64,000 bases of DNA. It comes from CAWGHZ01 sp963775315. GTDB lineage: Bacteria > Pseudomonadota > Alphaproteobacteria > MPNO01 > DASWLB01. Of this stretch, positions 54,824 through 64,000 are shown piece after piece (position 1 is the first letter of the stretch; each line of letters begins with the position of its first letter). Below the pieces are notes generated by a model. It was not told the DNA's origin, ran no database searches, and saw only the letters and a program-made list of their open reading frames with translations. Where the stretch lies: positions 434,001-498,000 of the forward strand of contig CAVZIN010000007.1 in NCBI GenBank assembly GCA_963775315.1, written 5' to 3'. A program made the position numbers and the translations under genes.

Positions 54824-55846
54824 ATGCCGGACCGCCGCTTCTACATCGCAAGCGGCCCGTTCCGGTTGGACGAGCTGGCGGGGATCGCGCGCGCCGAGCT
54901 TGTGCCCGCCGACACGGCGGGGCGCGAGATGCGCGACGTCGCGCCGCTCGATACTGCCGGGCCGGACGAGGTGAGCTTCCTCGACAATCCGCGCTACGTC
55001 GGCTCGTTTCGTACAAGCAAGGCCGGCGCCTGCCTTGTCGAGCCGAGCCGGGCTGCGGCCGCGCCCGCCGGCATGGCGCTGCTGGTCACGCCCACGCCCT
55101 ACCACGCCTATGCGCGGGTGGCACAGGCATTCTATCCCGAGCCCGAGCCGGACGGCTCTCGCTCGCCCGCCGCCTTCGTCGATCCCTCGGCGCGCATCGG
55201 CGAGGGGACGGTGATCGCCCCCGGCGCGGTGATCGAAGCGGGGGCCGAGATCGGCCGGTCGTGCGTGATCGGTCCGGGTGCCTATGTCGGCTCGGGCTGC
55301 ACGATCGGCGATTCTTCGCGAATCGGGCCGGGCGCCTCGGTGCGCTACAGCCTCCTGGGCGCGCGGGTGCGGGTATTCGCCGGGGCACGGCTGGGCGAGG
55401 ACGGGTTCGGATTCGCTCCCGATCCCGCCGGCCACGTGAAGGTGCCCCAGCTCGGCCGGGTGGTGGTGGGCGATGACGTCGAGATCGGGGCAAATGCCAC
55501 CATCGACCGTGGCGCGGGGCCGGACACGGTTATCGGGCCGGGTTGCAGGATTGATAATCTGGTACAGATAGGGCACAACGTCCGCCTGGGCCGCGGCTGC
55601 GTGATTGTTGCCCAGACCGGCATTTCCGGAAGTACGGTGTTGGAGGATTTCGTCGTCGTTGGCGGTCAGGGCGGCCTTACGGGCCACCTCCGCATCGGGG
55701 CGGGTGCCCGTATTGCCGCGCAGGCCGGAGTGATGCGGGACGTTGCCGCGGGCGAGACCGTGGGCGGCACCCCGGCGGTGGCGCAGAGGCAGTGGCTCCG
55801 GCAGGTTGCCGCGCTCGCCCGCCTCGCCGGCAAGCGGAGCGAGTGA
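54824..55846 (+). CDS. lpxD: UDP-3-O-acylglucosamine N-acyltransferase
   Basis: Third step of lipid A synthesis, 340 residues. An N-terminal uridine-binding domain (about 1-105, SFLDNPRYVG) is followed by a left-handed beta helix of hexapeptide repeats (IGEGTVIAPGAVIEAG and so on) and a C-terminal helix. The catalytic His is in the LVQIGHNVRLG segment. A three-base gap separates it from fabZ. Confidence 0.96.
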   Translation: MPDRRFYIASGPFRLDELAGIARAELVPADTAGREMRDVAPLDTAGPDEVSFLDNPRYVGSFRTSKAGACLVEPSRAAAAPAGMALLVTPTPYHAYARVAQAFYPEPEPDGSRSPAAFVDPSARIGEGTVIAPGAVIEAGAEIGRSCVIGPGAYVGSGCTIGDSSRIGPGASVRYSLLGARVRVFAGARLGEDGFGFAPDPAGHVKVPQLGRVVVGDDVEIGANATIDRGAGPDTVIGPGCRIDNLVQIGHNVRLGRGCVIVAQTGISGSTVLEDFVVVGGQGGLTGHLRIGAGARIAAQAGVMRDVAAGETVGGTPAVAQRQWLRQVAALARLAGKRSE

Positions 55847-55848
55847 CT

Positions 55849-56313
55849 ATGGACACCGTGAAGTCCGAGGTCGTGGAGGCCATCGACGTCGAGCGGGTCA
55901 TGCAGATGATCCCGCATCGGTATCCCTTTCTCATGGTCGATCGCGTGCTCAACTTGGTGACGGGCGAGCGGGCGACAGGCGTCAAGAACGTCTCGATCAA
56001 CGAGCATCATTTCCAGGGCCACTTCCCGTCGCGCCCCGTCATGCCGGGCGTGCTGATCATCGAATCGATGGCGCAGACCGCGGCGGTGCTGGTGGTGCAC
56101 ACGCTCGGCGCGTCCTTCGAGGGCAAGCTTGTGTATTTCATGTCGGTCGATGACGCCCGCTTCCGCCGGCCGGTCGTCCCTGGCGACACGCTGCTGGTCG
56201 ACGTCGTCAAGCAGCGCCACCGGGGCAACGTCTGGCGCTTCGCCTGCGAGGCCAAGGTCGATGGCGCGCTGGTCGCCGAGGCGACGATCACCGCCATGAT
56301 CATGGACGAGTAG
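55849..56313 (+). CDS. fabZ: 3-hydroxyacyl-ACP dehydratase FabZ
   Basis: Fatty acid synthesis dehydratase with the hotdog fold, 154 residues. The catalytic His and Glu lie in HHFQGHFPSRPVMPGV and IIESMAQTAAV; IPHRYPFLMVDRVL is the N-terminal signature. I chose the ATG at 55849, two bases past lpxD. An upstream in-frame ATG lies inside lpxD. Confidence 0.97.
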   Translation: MDTVKSEVVEAIDVERVMQMIPHRYPFLMVDRVLNLVTGERATGVKNVSINEHHFQGHFPSRPVMPGVLIIESMAQTAAVLVVHTLGASFEGKLVYFMSVDDARFRRPVVPGDTLLVDVVKQRHRGNVWRFACEAKVDGALVAEATITAMIMDE

Positions 56314-57120
56314 ATGCGTGACATTCACCCCACGGCGATCGTCGACAAGGGCGCCGAGCTCGCCGACGCGGTTTCGATCGGGCCGTACTGCGTCATCGGC
56401 CCATCGGTGACTCTGGCCGACGGGGTGCGACTGATGGCGCACGTGGTGGTCGAGGGCCATACTTCGATCGGGCCCAACACCCACGTCTACCCGTTTGCCT
56501 CGATCGGCACGCCGCCGCAGGACCTGAAATACAAGGGCGAACCATCGCGCCTCGTCATCGGTGCCAACAACATCGTCCGCGAATACGTGACCATGAACCC
56601 CGGCACGGCCGGTGGCGGCATGCTGACGGAGATCGGCAACAACTGCCTGTTCATGGTGTCGACCCATGTCGCGCACGATTGCCACATCTCGAACCACGTG
56701 ATCCTCGCCAACCACGCGACGCTCGGCGGCCACGTCACGGTCGGCGAATGGGCGATCCTCGGTGGGCTCTCGGCCGTGCACCAGTTCGTCCGCATCGGCC
56801 AGCACGCGATGGTCGGCGGCATGTCCGGCGTCGAGCAGGACGTCATCCCGTACGGCTCGGTCATGGGCAACCGCGCGCGCCTCGCCGGGCTCAACGTCAT
56901 CGGGCTCAAGCGGCGCGGCTTCTCGCGCGCCGACATCGCCGCGCTGCGCAAGGCCTACCGGCTGCTGTTCGCCGAGGAGGGCACGATGGCCGAGCGGCTC
57001 GACGACGCGGTCGAGATGTATCGCGACCAGGAGGCGGTGATGGACATCGTCAACTTCATCCGGTCCGATTCCTCGCGCTCCATCTGCCAGCCCCGGACGG
57101 AGCATGAAGTCGCGGTGTGA
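56314..57120 (+). CDS. lpxA: UDP-N-acetylglucosamine O-acyltransferase
   Basis: First step of lipid A synthesis, 268 residues: beta helix of hexapeptide repeats (IHPTAIVDKGAELADAVSIG) and a C-terminal helical domain. The FMVSTHVAHDCHISN segment holds the catalytic His. It starts directly after the fabZ stop and overlaps lpxI. Confidence 0.97.
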   Translation: MRDIHPTAIVDKGAELADAVSIGPYCVIGPSVTLADGVRLMAHVVVEGHTSIGPNTHVYPFASIGTPPQDLKYKGEPSRLVIGANNIVREYVTMNPGTAGGGMLTEIGNNCLFMVSTHVAHDCHISNHVILANHATLGGHVTVGEWAILGGLSAVHQFVRIGQHAMVGGMSGVEQDVIPYGSVMGNRARLAGLNVIGLKRRGFSRADIAALRKAYRLLFAEEGTMAERLDDAVEMYRDQEAVMDIVNFIRSDSSRSICQPRTEHEVAV

Positions 57121-57932
57121 GCGCCGCCCCTAGGCTCGGCATCGTCGCCGGCGGCGGGGCGCTGCCGGCCCGACTGATCGCCGCCTGCCGATCCGCCCGG
57201 CGCGACCTGTTCGTCCTCGCCCTCGAAGGCCAGGCCGACGAATCCCTCGTGGCCGGCGTGCCGCACCGCTGGAATCGGCTCGGTGCTCTCGGCGCCGGGC
57301 TTGCCCGGCTCAGGGAGGCCGGATGCGCCGAGGTGGTGCTGGCCGGGCGCATCCGCAAGCCTGGCTGGCTCGCGCTCCGTCCCGATGCCAAGGCCATCGC
57401 CGTGCTGGCGCGGGTCGCCGGTGGGCTCGCCGCCGGCGACAACGCACTGCTCTCCGCGGTCGTGCGCGCGCTGGAGGAGGAGGGCTTTCACGTCGTCGGC
57501 GCCGACGAGGTGCTGTCCGCCCTGCTCGCGCGCGAGGGACCTTACGGCGCCCGCGAGCCGGACGAGGCCGCGCGCGCCGATATTGCTGCCGGGATCGCTG
57601 CTGCCCGGGCGCACGGCGCGGCGGACCGCGGCCAGGCGGTCGTGGTACGCGGTGGCGATGTCGTCGGCACCGAGGATGCCGCCGGCACCGACGCGCTCAT
57701 TGCCCGCTGCGCCGGGCTGGGGGGCGTACTGGTCAAGTGCGCGAAGCCGGGGCAGGAGCGGCGCGCCGACCTGCCGGCCATCGGTCCCGCGACCGTGGCC
57801 AACGCCGCGCGCGCCGGGCTCGCCGGCATTGCGGTCGAGGCCGGTTCCGCCCTGGTGCTCGACTCCGTCGAGATCGCCCGGCTTGCCGACGAGGCCGGGC
57901 TCTTCGTCGTCGGCGTGACGGCCGCGCCCTGA
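57117..57932 (+). CDS. lpxI: UDP-2,3-diacylglucosamine diphosphatase LpxI
   Basis: Hydrolyses UDP-2,3-diacylglucosamine to lipid X, the LpxH-replacing enzyme of alphaproteobacteria, 271 residues. The DUF1009 pattern is clear: LGIVAGGGALPARLI at the start, LAGRIRKPGW, and the C-terminal VKCAKPGQERRADLPAIGPATV. The GTG start at 57117 overlaps the lpxA stop as GTGA. Confidence 0.95.
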   Translation: MSAAPRLGIVAGGGALPARLIAACRSARRDLFVLALEGQADESLVAGVPHRWNRLGALGAGLARLREAGCAEVVLAGRIRKPGWLALRPDAKAIAVLARVAGGLAAGDNALLSAVVRALEEEGFHVVGADEVLSALLAREGPYGAREPDEAARADIAAGIAAARAHGAADRGQAVVVRGGDVVGTEDAAGTDALIARCAGLGGVLVKCAKPGQERRADLPAIGPATVANAARAGLAGIAVEAGSALVLDSVEIARLADEAGLFVVGVTAAP

Positions 57933-57933
57933 C

Positions 57934-59097
57934 ATGGCGGACCCGGACCCGCTGATCTTCCTGCTGGCCGGCGAGCCATCGGGCGACGCGCTCGGCGGGC
58001 GGCTGATGGCGGCACTTTCGCGGCTCACAGGCGGGCGGGCCCGCTTCGCGGGCATCGGGGGCGAGGCGATGACGGCACAGGGGCTCGCCAGCCTGTTCCC
58101 GATGGAAGAGCTCTCGGTGATGGGCATCGCCGAGGTGCTGCCGCGTGCCCTGCCGCTGATGCGGCGGATGCGCGAAACCGCCGGGGCGATTCGGAAGCTC
58201 CGTCCCGCGGCGGTGGTGACGATCGACGCCCCCGCCTTCTGCAACGGGGTGTGGCGCCGGCTGGGCCCGACCGAGACGCGGCTCATCCACTACGTTGCGC
58301 CGAGCGTCTGGGCGTGGCGGCCCGGGCGGGCGAAGCGGCTGGCGGCACGGATCGACCGGCTGATGTGCCTGCTGCCGTTCGAGCCGCCCTACTTCGAGCG
58401 GGAAGGGCTCGCCGCCACGTTCGTGGGCCATCCCGTACTTGAAAGCGGGGCGGGGCGAGAGGGCGCAGGAGCCTATCGCGCCCGCCACCGCATCCCCGAC
58501 GACTCGACCACGATCTGCGTCCTGCCCGGCAGCCGCGTGGGCGAGGTGAGTCGCATGCTGGTCCCCTTCGGCGGCGCGGTCGCGCGCCTTGCCGAGCGCT
58601 ATCCCGATCTGGTGGTGCTGGTGCCGACCGTGCCGGCGGTCGCCGAGGCCGTGCGCTGGGCGATCGCGCCCTGGCCGGCACGCACGATGCGGGTATCGGA
58701 CCCGGACGAGAAGTACGCCGCGATGGCGGCGTCGGACGTCGCGCTGGCCGCGTCGGGTACGGTGGCGCTCGAACTCGCCCTTGCCCGGGTGCCGTGCGTG
58801 ATCGGCTACCGCGTGAACCCGCTGACCGCCGCCATCGTCCGCCGCCTGGTCAAGGTCGAGCATGTTAGCCTGGTGAACATCCTTCTCGGCCGCGCGGCGG
58901 TGCCCGAGTTGCTGCAGGACGATTGTACGCCCGACCGGCTCGCCGCAGAGGCGATGCGGCTGATCGAGGACGGCAAGGCGCGGGCGGCGCAGGTCGCCGC
59001 CGCGACGGAGGCGGCCGCGATGCTCGGCGCGGACGGCCCTCCGCCCAGCGAGCGTGCGGCCCGCGTCGTGCTCGAGGAGATCGGCTGGAACGGTTAG
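57934..59097 (+). CDS. lpxB: Lipid-A-disaccharide synthase
   Basis: Joins UDP-2,3-diacylglucosamine and lipid X, 387 residues of the GT19 family. LAGEPSGDALGGRLM at the N-terminus, YVAPSVWAWRPGRAKRL, FVGHPVLE and the nucleotide-binding ASGTVALELAL are seen. It follows lpxI after one base. The 66 bases after it hold no clear promoter or terminator before the hydrogenase genes. Confidence 0.96.
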   Translation: MADPDPLIFLLAGEPSGDALGGRLMAALSRLTGGRARFAGIGGEAMTAQGLASLFPMEELSVMGIAEVLPRALPLMRRMRETAGAIRKLRPAAVVTIDAPAFCNGVWRRLGPTETRLIHYVAPSVWAWRPGRAKRLAARIDRLMCLLPFEPPYFEREGLAATFVGHPVLESGAGREGAGAYRARHRIPDDSTTICVLPGSRVGEVSRMLVPFGGAVARLAERYPDLVVLVPTVPAVAEAVRWAIAPWPARTMRVSDPDEKYAAMAASDVALAASGTVALELALARVPCVIGYRVNPLTAAIVRRLVKVEHVSLVNILLGRAAVPELLQDDCTPDRLAAEAMRLIEDGKARAAQVAAATEAAAMLGADGPPPSERAARVVLEEIGWNG

Positions 59098-59163
59098 CGG
59101 CAGGAGGTCGCGGGGGCGCGTGCGGCTTTCGTCGCGTGCCGGACTGTGGGATCATCGTCCCCG

Positions 59164-60286
<1,123 letters not shown>

Positions 60287-60295
60287 GGAACCGCC

Positions 60296-60772
60296 ATGGT
60301 GGACATCGAAGGCATCGACCGCATCGTGCTCGAGCACCCGTTCTTCGCGGGGCTGCCCGCCGCGTTCTGCGACCTGATTTGCGGCTGCGCGAAGAACGTG
60401 CGGTTCGACGCGGGCGAGTATCTGTTCCACGAGGGCCAGCCGGCCGATCAGTTCTACCTGCTGCGCCACGGGCGGGTCGCGCTCGAAGTGACGGCACCCG
60501 GGCGCGGCGCCGTGACCTTCCAGACGATCCCTGCCGGCGAGCTCGTCGGGGTCTCGTGGCTGATCCCGCCCTACCGCTGGACCTACGACGCGAAGGCGTT
60601 GGAGCTCGTTCGCGCGGTCGCGATGGACGCGCGTTGCCTCCGCGACAAGTGCGAGGCCGACCACGATCTCGGCTATGACGTGATGAAGCGCTTCCTGCCG
60701 GTGATCGCGAGCCGGCTGCAGGCGACGCGGCTGCAGGTCCTCGATGTCTATGGCCACCCGTCCCGTGCCTGA
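60296..60772 (+). CDS. Cyclic nucleotide-binding domain protein without DNA-binding domain
   Basis: A 158-residue protein consisting almost only of a Crp-type cNMP-binding beta barrel (about 15-125): PFFAGLPAAFCDLI, FDAGEYLFHEGQPADQFYLLRHGRVALEV and IPAGELVGVSWLI. The usual phosphate-binding cassette is poorly conserved, so ligand binding is uncertain. No helix-turn-helix follows, so it is not a transcription factor. Genes of this type occur inside group 3b hydrogenase operons; a role in tuning or assembling the enzyme is inference. Confidence 0.88.
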   Translation: MVDIEGIDRIVLEHPFFAGLPAAFCDLICGCAKNVRFDAGEYLFHEGQPADQFYLLRHGRVALEVTAPGRGAVTFQTIPAGELVGVSWLIPPYRWTYDAKALELVRAVAMDARCLRDKCEADHDLGYDVMKRFLPVIASRLQATRLQVLDVYGHPSRA

Positions 60773-61595
60773 CAGCGATCCGATGCTGCCGCGCGTCGCG
60801 CGGGTTCGGCGCCGCCGGCGCGAGGTCGCGGGCACCTGGACGCTCGACATCGAAGCGGAGGAGGCGGGCGATCTCGGCTACGCGCCCGGCCAGTTCAACA
60901 TGCTGTCGGCGTTCGGCGTCGGCGAGGTGCCGATCAGCATGAGCGGCGACCCAGCCGTGGGCGGCCCGCTGGTGCACACGATCCGGGCGGTCGGGCCGGT
61001 CTCGGCGGCGCTGACCGCGCTCGGACCGGGAGACGCGGTCGGGCTGCGCGGCCCGTTCGGCACGAGCTGGCCGATGGCGGAGGCGGAAGGGCGCGACGTG
61101 GTGGTCGTCGCTGGCGGGCTCGGCCTCGCGCCGCTCCGCCCGGCGCTCTATCGGCTGATGGCCGAGCGGGCGCGCTACGGCAACGTCGTTCTGCTCTACG
61201 GCACGCGCGGGCCGGAGGAGATACTGTTCCGGCGCGAGCTGGAGGCGTGGCGCCGCCGGCTCGACATCGACATCGAGGTAACGGTCGACCATGCGGCCGG
61301 CGACTGGCACGGGCATGTGGGCGTCGTCACCACGCTGATCCCGCGCGCGGCGTTCGATCCGCTGCACGCCATCGCTTTCGTCTGCGGACCCGAGGTGATG
61401 ATGCGCTTCGCCGTCGCCGCGCTGACCGATGCCGGCGTCGCGGCCGATGCCATCCACCTGTCGATGGAACGCAACATGAAATGCGCCGTCGGATTCTGCG
61501 GCCATTGCCAGCTCGGCACCGTGTTCGTGTGCCGGGACGGGCCGGTATTCCGTTATGACCGCATCCGAACGCTGCTCGGGACGAAGGAGATCTGA
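60750..61595 (+). CDS. [NiFe] hydrogenase gamma subunit (HydG-like, FAD/NAD(P)-binding)
   Basis: Diaphorase subunit of about 281 residues that exchanges electrons with NAD(P)H. FAD domain (FNMLSAFGVGEVPISMSG), NAD(P) motif AGGLGLAPLRPALY, and a C-terminal [2Fe-2S] site CAVGFCGHCQLGTVFVC. It belongs to the ferredoxin reductase-like family with PyrK and SudA. The ATG at 60750 overlaps the preceding gene by 23 bases. Confidence 0.92.
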   Translation: MATRPVPDSDPMLPRVARVRRRRREVAGTWTLDIEAEEAGDLGYAPGQFNMLSAFGVGEVPISMSGDPAVGGPLVHTIRAVGPVSAALTALGPGDAVGLRGPFGTSWPMAEAEGRDVVVVAGGLGLAPLRPALYRLMAERARYGNVVLLYGTRGPEEILFRRELEAWRRRLDIDIEVTVDHAAGDWHGHVGVVTTLIPRAAFDPLHAIAFVCGPEVMMRFAVAALTDAGVAADAIHLSMERNMKCAVGFCGHCQLGTVFVCRDGPVFRYDRIRTLLGTKEI

Positions 61596-61596
61596 C

Positions 61597-62382
61597 GTGG
61601 CGGCGAAGCCGACGAAGAAGCCGAGCCTCGCGGTCTGGAAGTTCGCCTCGTGCGACGGCTGCCAGCTCACTTTGCTCGACTGCGAGGATGAGCTGCTCGC
61701 CATCGCCGGCGCCGTCGACATCGCCTACTTCCCTGAGGCGACGCGCGGCGTCGTGAAAGGGCCATACGACGTCTCGCTGGTCGAGGGGTCCGTCACGACG
61801 CCGCACGATGCCGCGCGCATCCGCGACGTCCGGCAGCGCTCGCGCGCGCTGATCACCATCGGTGCCTGTGCGACCGCTGGCGGCATTCAGGCGCTGCGCA
61901 ACTGGGCCGACGTGAAGGAATACGCCTCTGTCGTCTATGCCAGGCCCGATTACATCTCGACCCTCGCGAAATCGACGTCCATCTCGGACCATGTGAAGGT
62001 CGATTTCGAGCTGCGCGGCTGTCCCATCTCGAAACGCCAGCTCGTCGAGGTGATCTCGGCCCATCTCGCCGGCCGCCGCCCGGTGACGCCGCCGCACAGC
62101 GTCTGCATCGAATGCAAGCTGAAGGGCAACGTGTGCGTGATGGTCGCGCACGGCACGCCCTGCCTCGGTCCGGCGACGCATGGGGGCTGCGGCGCGCTCT
62201 GCCCGAGTTACGACCGCGGCTGCTACGGCTGCTATGGGCCGAAGGAAACGCCGAACGGGCCGTCGCTCAGCGGCGGGTTGGCGCGGCTCGGCATGGACGA
62301 GGCGGCGGTCAGGCGCGTGTGGCGGAACTTCAACGGCAACGCGCCCGGCTTCCGCGAGGAGAGCGAGCGGCATGGCTCGTAA
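61597..62382 (+). CDS. [NiFe] hydrogenase delta (small) subunit
   Basis: Electron-transferring small subunit, 261 residues, with no Tat signal, so cytoplasmic. The proximal cluster ligands are in CDGCQLTLLD, GACATAGG and RGCPISK. CIECKLKGNVC, GTPCLGPATHGGCGALCP and CYGCYGP supply further [4Fe-4S] clusters. The GTG at 61597 has a GAAGGAG ribosome site, so it is chosen over an ATG 42 bases upstream. Overlaps the large-subunit start by 11 bases. Confidence 0.94.
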   Translation: MAAKPTKKPSLAVWKFASCDGCQLTLLDCEDELLAIAGAVDIAYFPEATRGVVKGPYDVSLVEGSVTTPHDAARIRDVRQRSRALITIGACATAGGIQALRNWADVKEYASVVYARPDYISTLAKSTSISDHVKVDFELRGCPISKRQLVEVISAHLAGRRPVTPPHSVCIECKLKGNVCVMVAHGTPCLGPATHGGCGALCPSYDRGCYGCYGPKETPNGPSLSGGLARLGMDEAAVRRVWRNFNGNAPGFREESERHGS

Positions 62383-63661
62383 GACCATCAAGGTCGACTA
62401 TCTTGCGCGGGTCGAGGGCGAGGGTGCGTTCAAGGTCGTCGTGCGCGACGGCAAGGTGCGCTCGGCCGAGCTCTCGATCTTCGAGCCGCCGCGCTTCTTC
62501 GAGGCGTTCCTCCGTGGCCGCGACTTCGCCGAGGCGCCGGACATCACCTCGCGCATCTGCGGCATTTGCCCCGTCGCCTACCAGATGAGCGCGGTGCACG
62601 CGATGGAGGACGCGCTCGGCCTCGATATCCCGGCGCCGATCCGAGCCCTCCGCCGGCTGCTCTATTGCGGCGAGTGGATCGAGAGTCACACGTTGCACGT
62701 CGTCATGCTGCACGCGCCCGATTTCCTCGGCTATGACGGGGCGATCGAGATGGCCAAGGACCACGGCACCGAGGTGACGCGTGGCCTCGCGCTCAAGAAG
62801 GCGGGGAACGAGATCGTCGCCACGCTCGGCGGGCGCGAGATCCACCCGATCAACGTGCGGGTCGGAGGCTTCTACCGCGCCCCGACACGAATCGAGCTCG
62901 CCCCGCTCGCCGAAAAGCTGAAGCGCGCGCGCGACGACGCGCTCGCCACCGTGCGCTGGGTCGCGGGCTTCGACTTCCCCGATCGCGAGCGCGACTACAC
63001 CTTCGTCGCGCTCCGTCATCCGGAGCATTACCCGTTCAATGAGGGGCACATCGTCTCGAACCGCGGGCTCGACATCGCGACGCGCGACTACGAAACCCAT
63101 TTCGAGGAAAGCCACGTCGCCCGCTCGACGGCGCTCCACTCTCACATGACGGACGGCGGTGCATATCTCTGCGGCCCGCTGGCGCGCTACAGCCTGAATT
63201 TCGACCGCCTGTCGCCGCTGGCCCAGGAGGCCGCGCGCGCCGCGGGGCTCAGCGAGACCTGCACCAACCCCTACCGGTCGATCGTCGTCCGCGCGATCGA
63301 GGTTCTCTATGCCTGCGACGAGGCGATCCGGATCATCGACGCGTACGAGCCGCCCGACCGGCCTGCCGCGCCCGCCGTCGCGCGCGCGGCGACGGGGTGC
63401 GGCGCGACCGAGGCGCCGCGCGGCCTGCTCTACCATCGCTACGGGTTGAACGCCGACGGCACCATCGCCGCCGCCAAGATCGTGCCGCCCACCTCGCAGA
63501 ACCAGCCGTCGATCGAGGCCGACCTCGCCGCCTATGTCGGCGGCTTTCTCGACCTGCCGGACGAGGCGCTGCGCCATCGCTGCGAGCAGACGGTGCGGAA
63601 CTACGATCCCTGCATCTCCTGCTCGACGCATTTCCTGCGGCTCGATATCGACCGCGGCTGA
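62372..63661 (+). CDS. [NiFe] hydrogenase alpha (large) subunit, group 3b type
   Basis: Catalytic subunit holding the Ni-Fe(CN)2CO site, 429 residues. The L1 motif RICGICPVAY is at 61-70 and the L2 motif DPCISCSTH is at 412-420, giving all four cysteine ligands. The nine residues after His420 (FLRLDIDRG) would be the extension removed by the maturation protease encoded next. Subunit make-up (beta, gamma, delta, alpha) indicates a bidirectional NADP-linked enzyme of group 3b; subgroup is inferred from composition and motifs. Confidence 0.94.
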   Translation: MARKTIKVDYLARVEGEGAFKVVVRDGKVRSAELSIFEPPRFFEAFLRGRDFAEAPDITSRICGICPVAYQMSAVHAMEDALGLDIPAPIRALRRLLYCGEWIESHTLHVVMLHAPDFLGYDGAIEMAKDHGTEVTRGLALKKAGNEIVATLGGREIHPINVRVGGFYRAPTRIELAPLAEKLKRARDDALATVRWVAGFDFPDRERDYTFVALRHPEHYPFNEGHIVSNRGLDIATRDYETHFEESHVARSTALHSHMTDGGAYLCGPLARYSLNFDRLSPLAQEAARAAGLSETCTNPYRSIVVRAIEVLYACDEAIRIIDAYEPPDRPAAPAVARAATGCGATEAPRGLLYHRYGLNADGTIAAAKIVPPTSQNQPSIEADLAAYVGGFLDLPDEALRHRCEQTVRNYDPCISCSTHFLRLDIDRG

Positions 63662-63665
63662 CGCC

Positions 63666-64000
63666 GTGCGCCGCGTCGTCATCGGCATCGGCAACCCCGC
63701 GCGCGGCGACGATGCGGCCGGGCGGGAGGTCGCGCGCCGTCTATGGGCGCTTGCGCGGGATGACTTCGAAATTCTGGAGTCGGACGGCGAGGCGACCGAC
63801 CTGCTGGCGCTGATGGAGGGGGCCGAGGCGGCGATCCTGGTCGATGCCTGCGTGTCGGGTGCGGCGCCCGGAACGATCCGGCGGTTCGACGCCGCGGACG
63901 GACCCTTGCCCGCGGCGCGCTACGGGCTCTCGACCCATGGGTTGGGGCTTGCCGACGCAATCGAGTTCGGACGCGCCCTAGGTCGCCTGCCGCCGGTCTG
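63666..64000 (+). CDS. Hydrogenase maturation protease (3' end outside window)
   Basis: Endopeptidase of the HybD/HycI/HoxW family that trims the large-subunit C-terminus after nickel insertion. 111 residues are visible from a GTG at 63666. The opening motif IGIGNPARGDDAAGREV carries the first acidic metal ligand, ILVDACVSG the second (Asp), and STHGLGLADAI the His. It lies four bases after the large-subunit gene. More accessory genes (hyp) may follow beyond the window. Confidence 0.9.
   Translation, partial: MRRVVIGIGNPARGDDAAGREVARRLWALARDDFEILESDGEATDLLALMEGAEAAILVDACVSGAAPGTIRRFDAADGPLPAARYGLSTHGLGLADAIEFGRALGRLPPV

Noticed and set aside
60287..60678. Continuation of the hydrogenase beta frame past the frameshift
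   Set aside because: Low-complexity Arg/His-rich translation overlapping two intact genes; it exists only because of the extra G at 60022.

Overview
The window looks like chromosomal DNA of a free-living, high-GC alphaproteobacterium. The evidence is the gene order nuoA-N / birA / coaX / RNase J / DUF1467 / proS / lolCD / dnaE, the short ProS without an editing insert, LpxI in place of LpxH in the lipid A cluster, and the rpsB-to-lpxB envelope cluster. I saw no rRNA, tRNA, CRISPR array or prophage. Genus cannot be decided from the sequence alone.

Layout. (1) Positions 1-5440, minus strand: a probable aromatic/hydroxybenzoyl-CoA type catabolic operon (SDR, 4-hydroxybenzoyl-CoA-type thioesterase, MarR regulator, FAD monooxygenase) followed by two tandem paralogous TRAP solute-binding proteins, the second cut by the window edge. 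(2) 5581-10105: htpX, rsmB, rpe and a heparinase II/III-like gene, closely packed. (3) 10122-13978: a serine hydrolase, a PaaG-like crotonase, a tiny charged protein behind an EcfG-type general stress promoter, and a Rieske oxygenase. (4) 14027-28395: a promoter, a structured leader and a complete 14-gene nuoA-N operon (respiratory complex I), interrupted between nuoI and nuoJ by a palindromic MITE-like repeat. (5) 28400-37152: birA, coaX, rnj, DUF1467, then an inserted trio (tag, a diguanylate cyclase, an unknown exported protein), then proS, lolC and lolD. (6) 37152-38201: an IS630-family element inserted exactly in the lolD stop codon, with its transposase split over two frames at an A7 run. 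(7) 38204-41966: dnaE, whose upstream region holds a perfect DnaA box and a LexA-type GTTC-N7-GTTC motif. (8) 42031-44376, minus: an orphan CoxL-like molybdenum hydroxylase large subunit. (9) 44488-59097: rpsB, tsf, pyrH, frr, uppS, cdsA, dxr, rseP, bamA, skp, lpxD, fabZ, lpxA, lpxI, lpxB (translation, isoprenoid, phospholipid, outer-membrane assembly and lipid A synthesis). (10) 59164 to the end: a group 3b-type [NiFe] hydrogenase operon (beta, a cyclic-nucleotide-binding protein, gamma, delta, alpha, maturation protease).

The points most worth a second look are the single-base frameshift in the hydrogenase beta subunit; the stand-alone cyclic-nucleotide-binding protein inside that operon; the IS630 insertion that rebuilt the lolD stop codon; the inverted-repeat element inside the nuo operon; and the EcfG-type promoter in front of the 64-residue charged protein. 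I did not find a wholly new defence or mobile system. The accessory content is metabolic (aromatic catabolism, hydrogenase, molybdenum hydroxylase).
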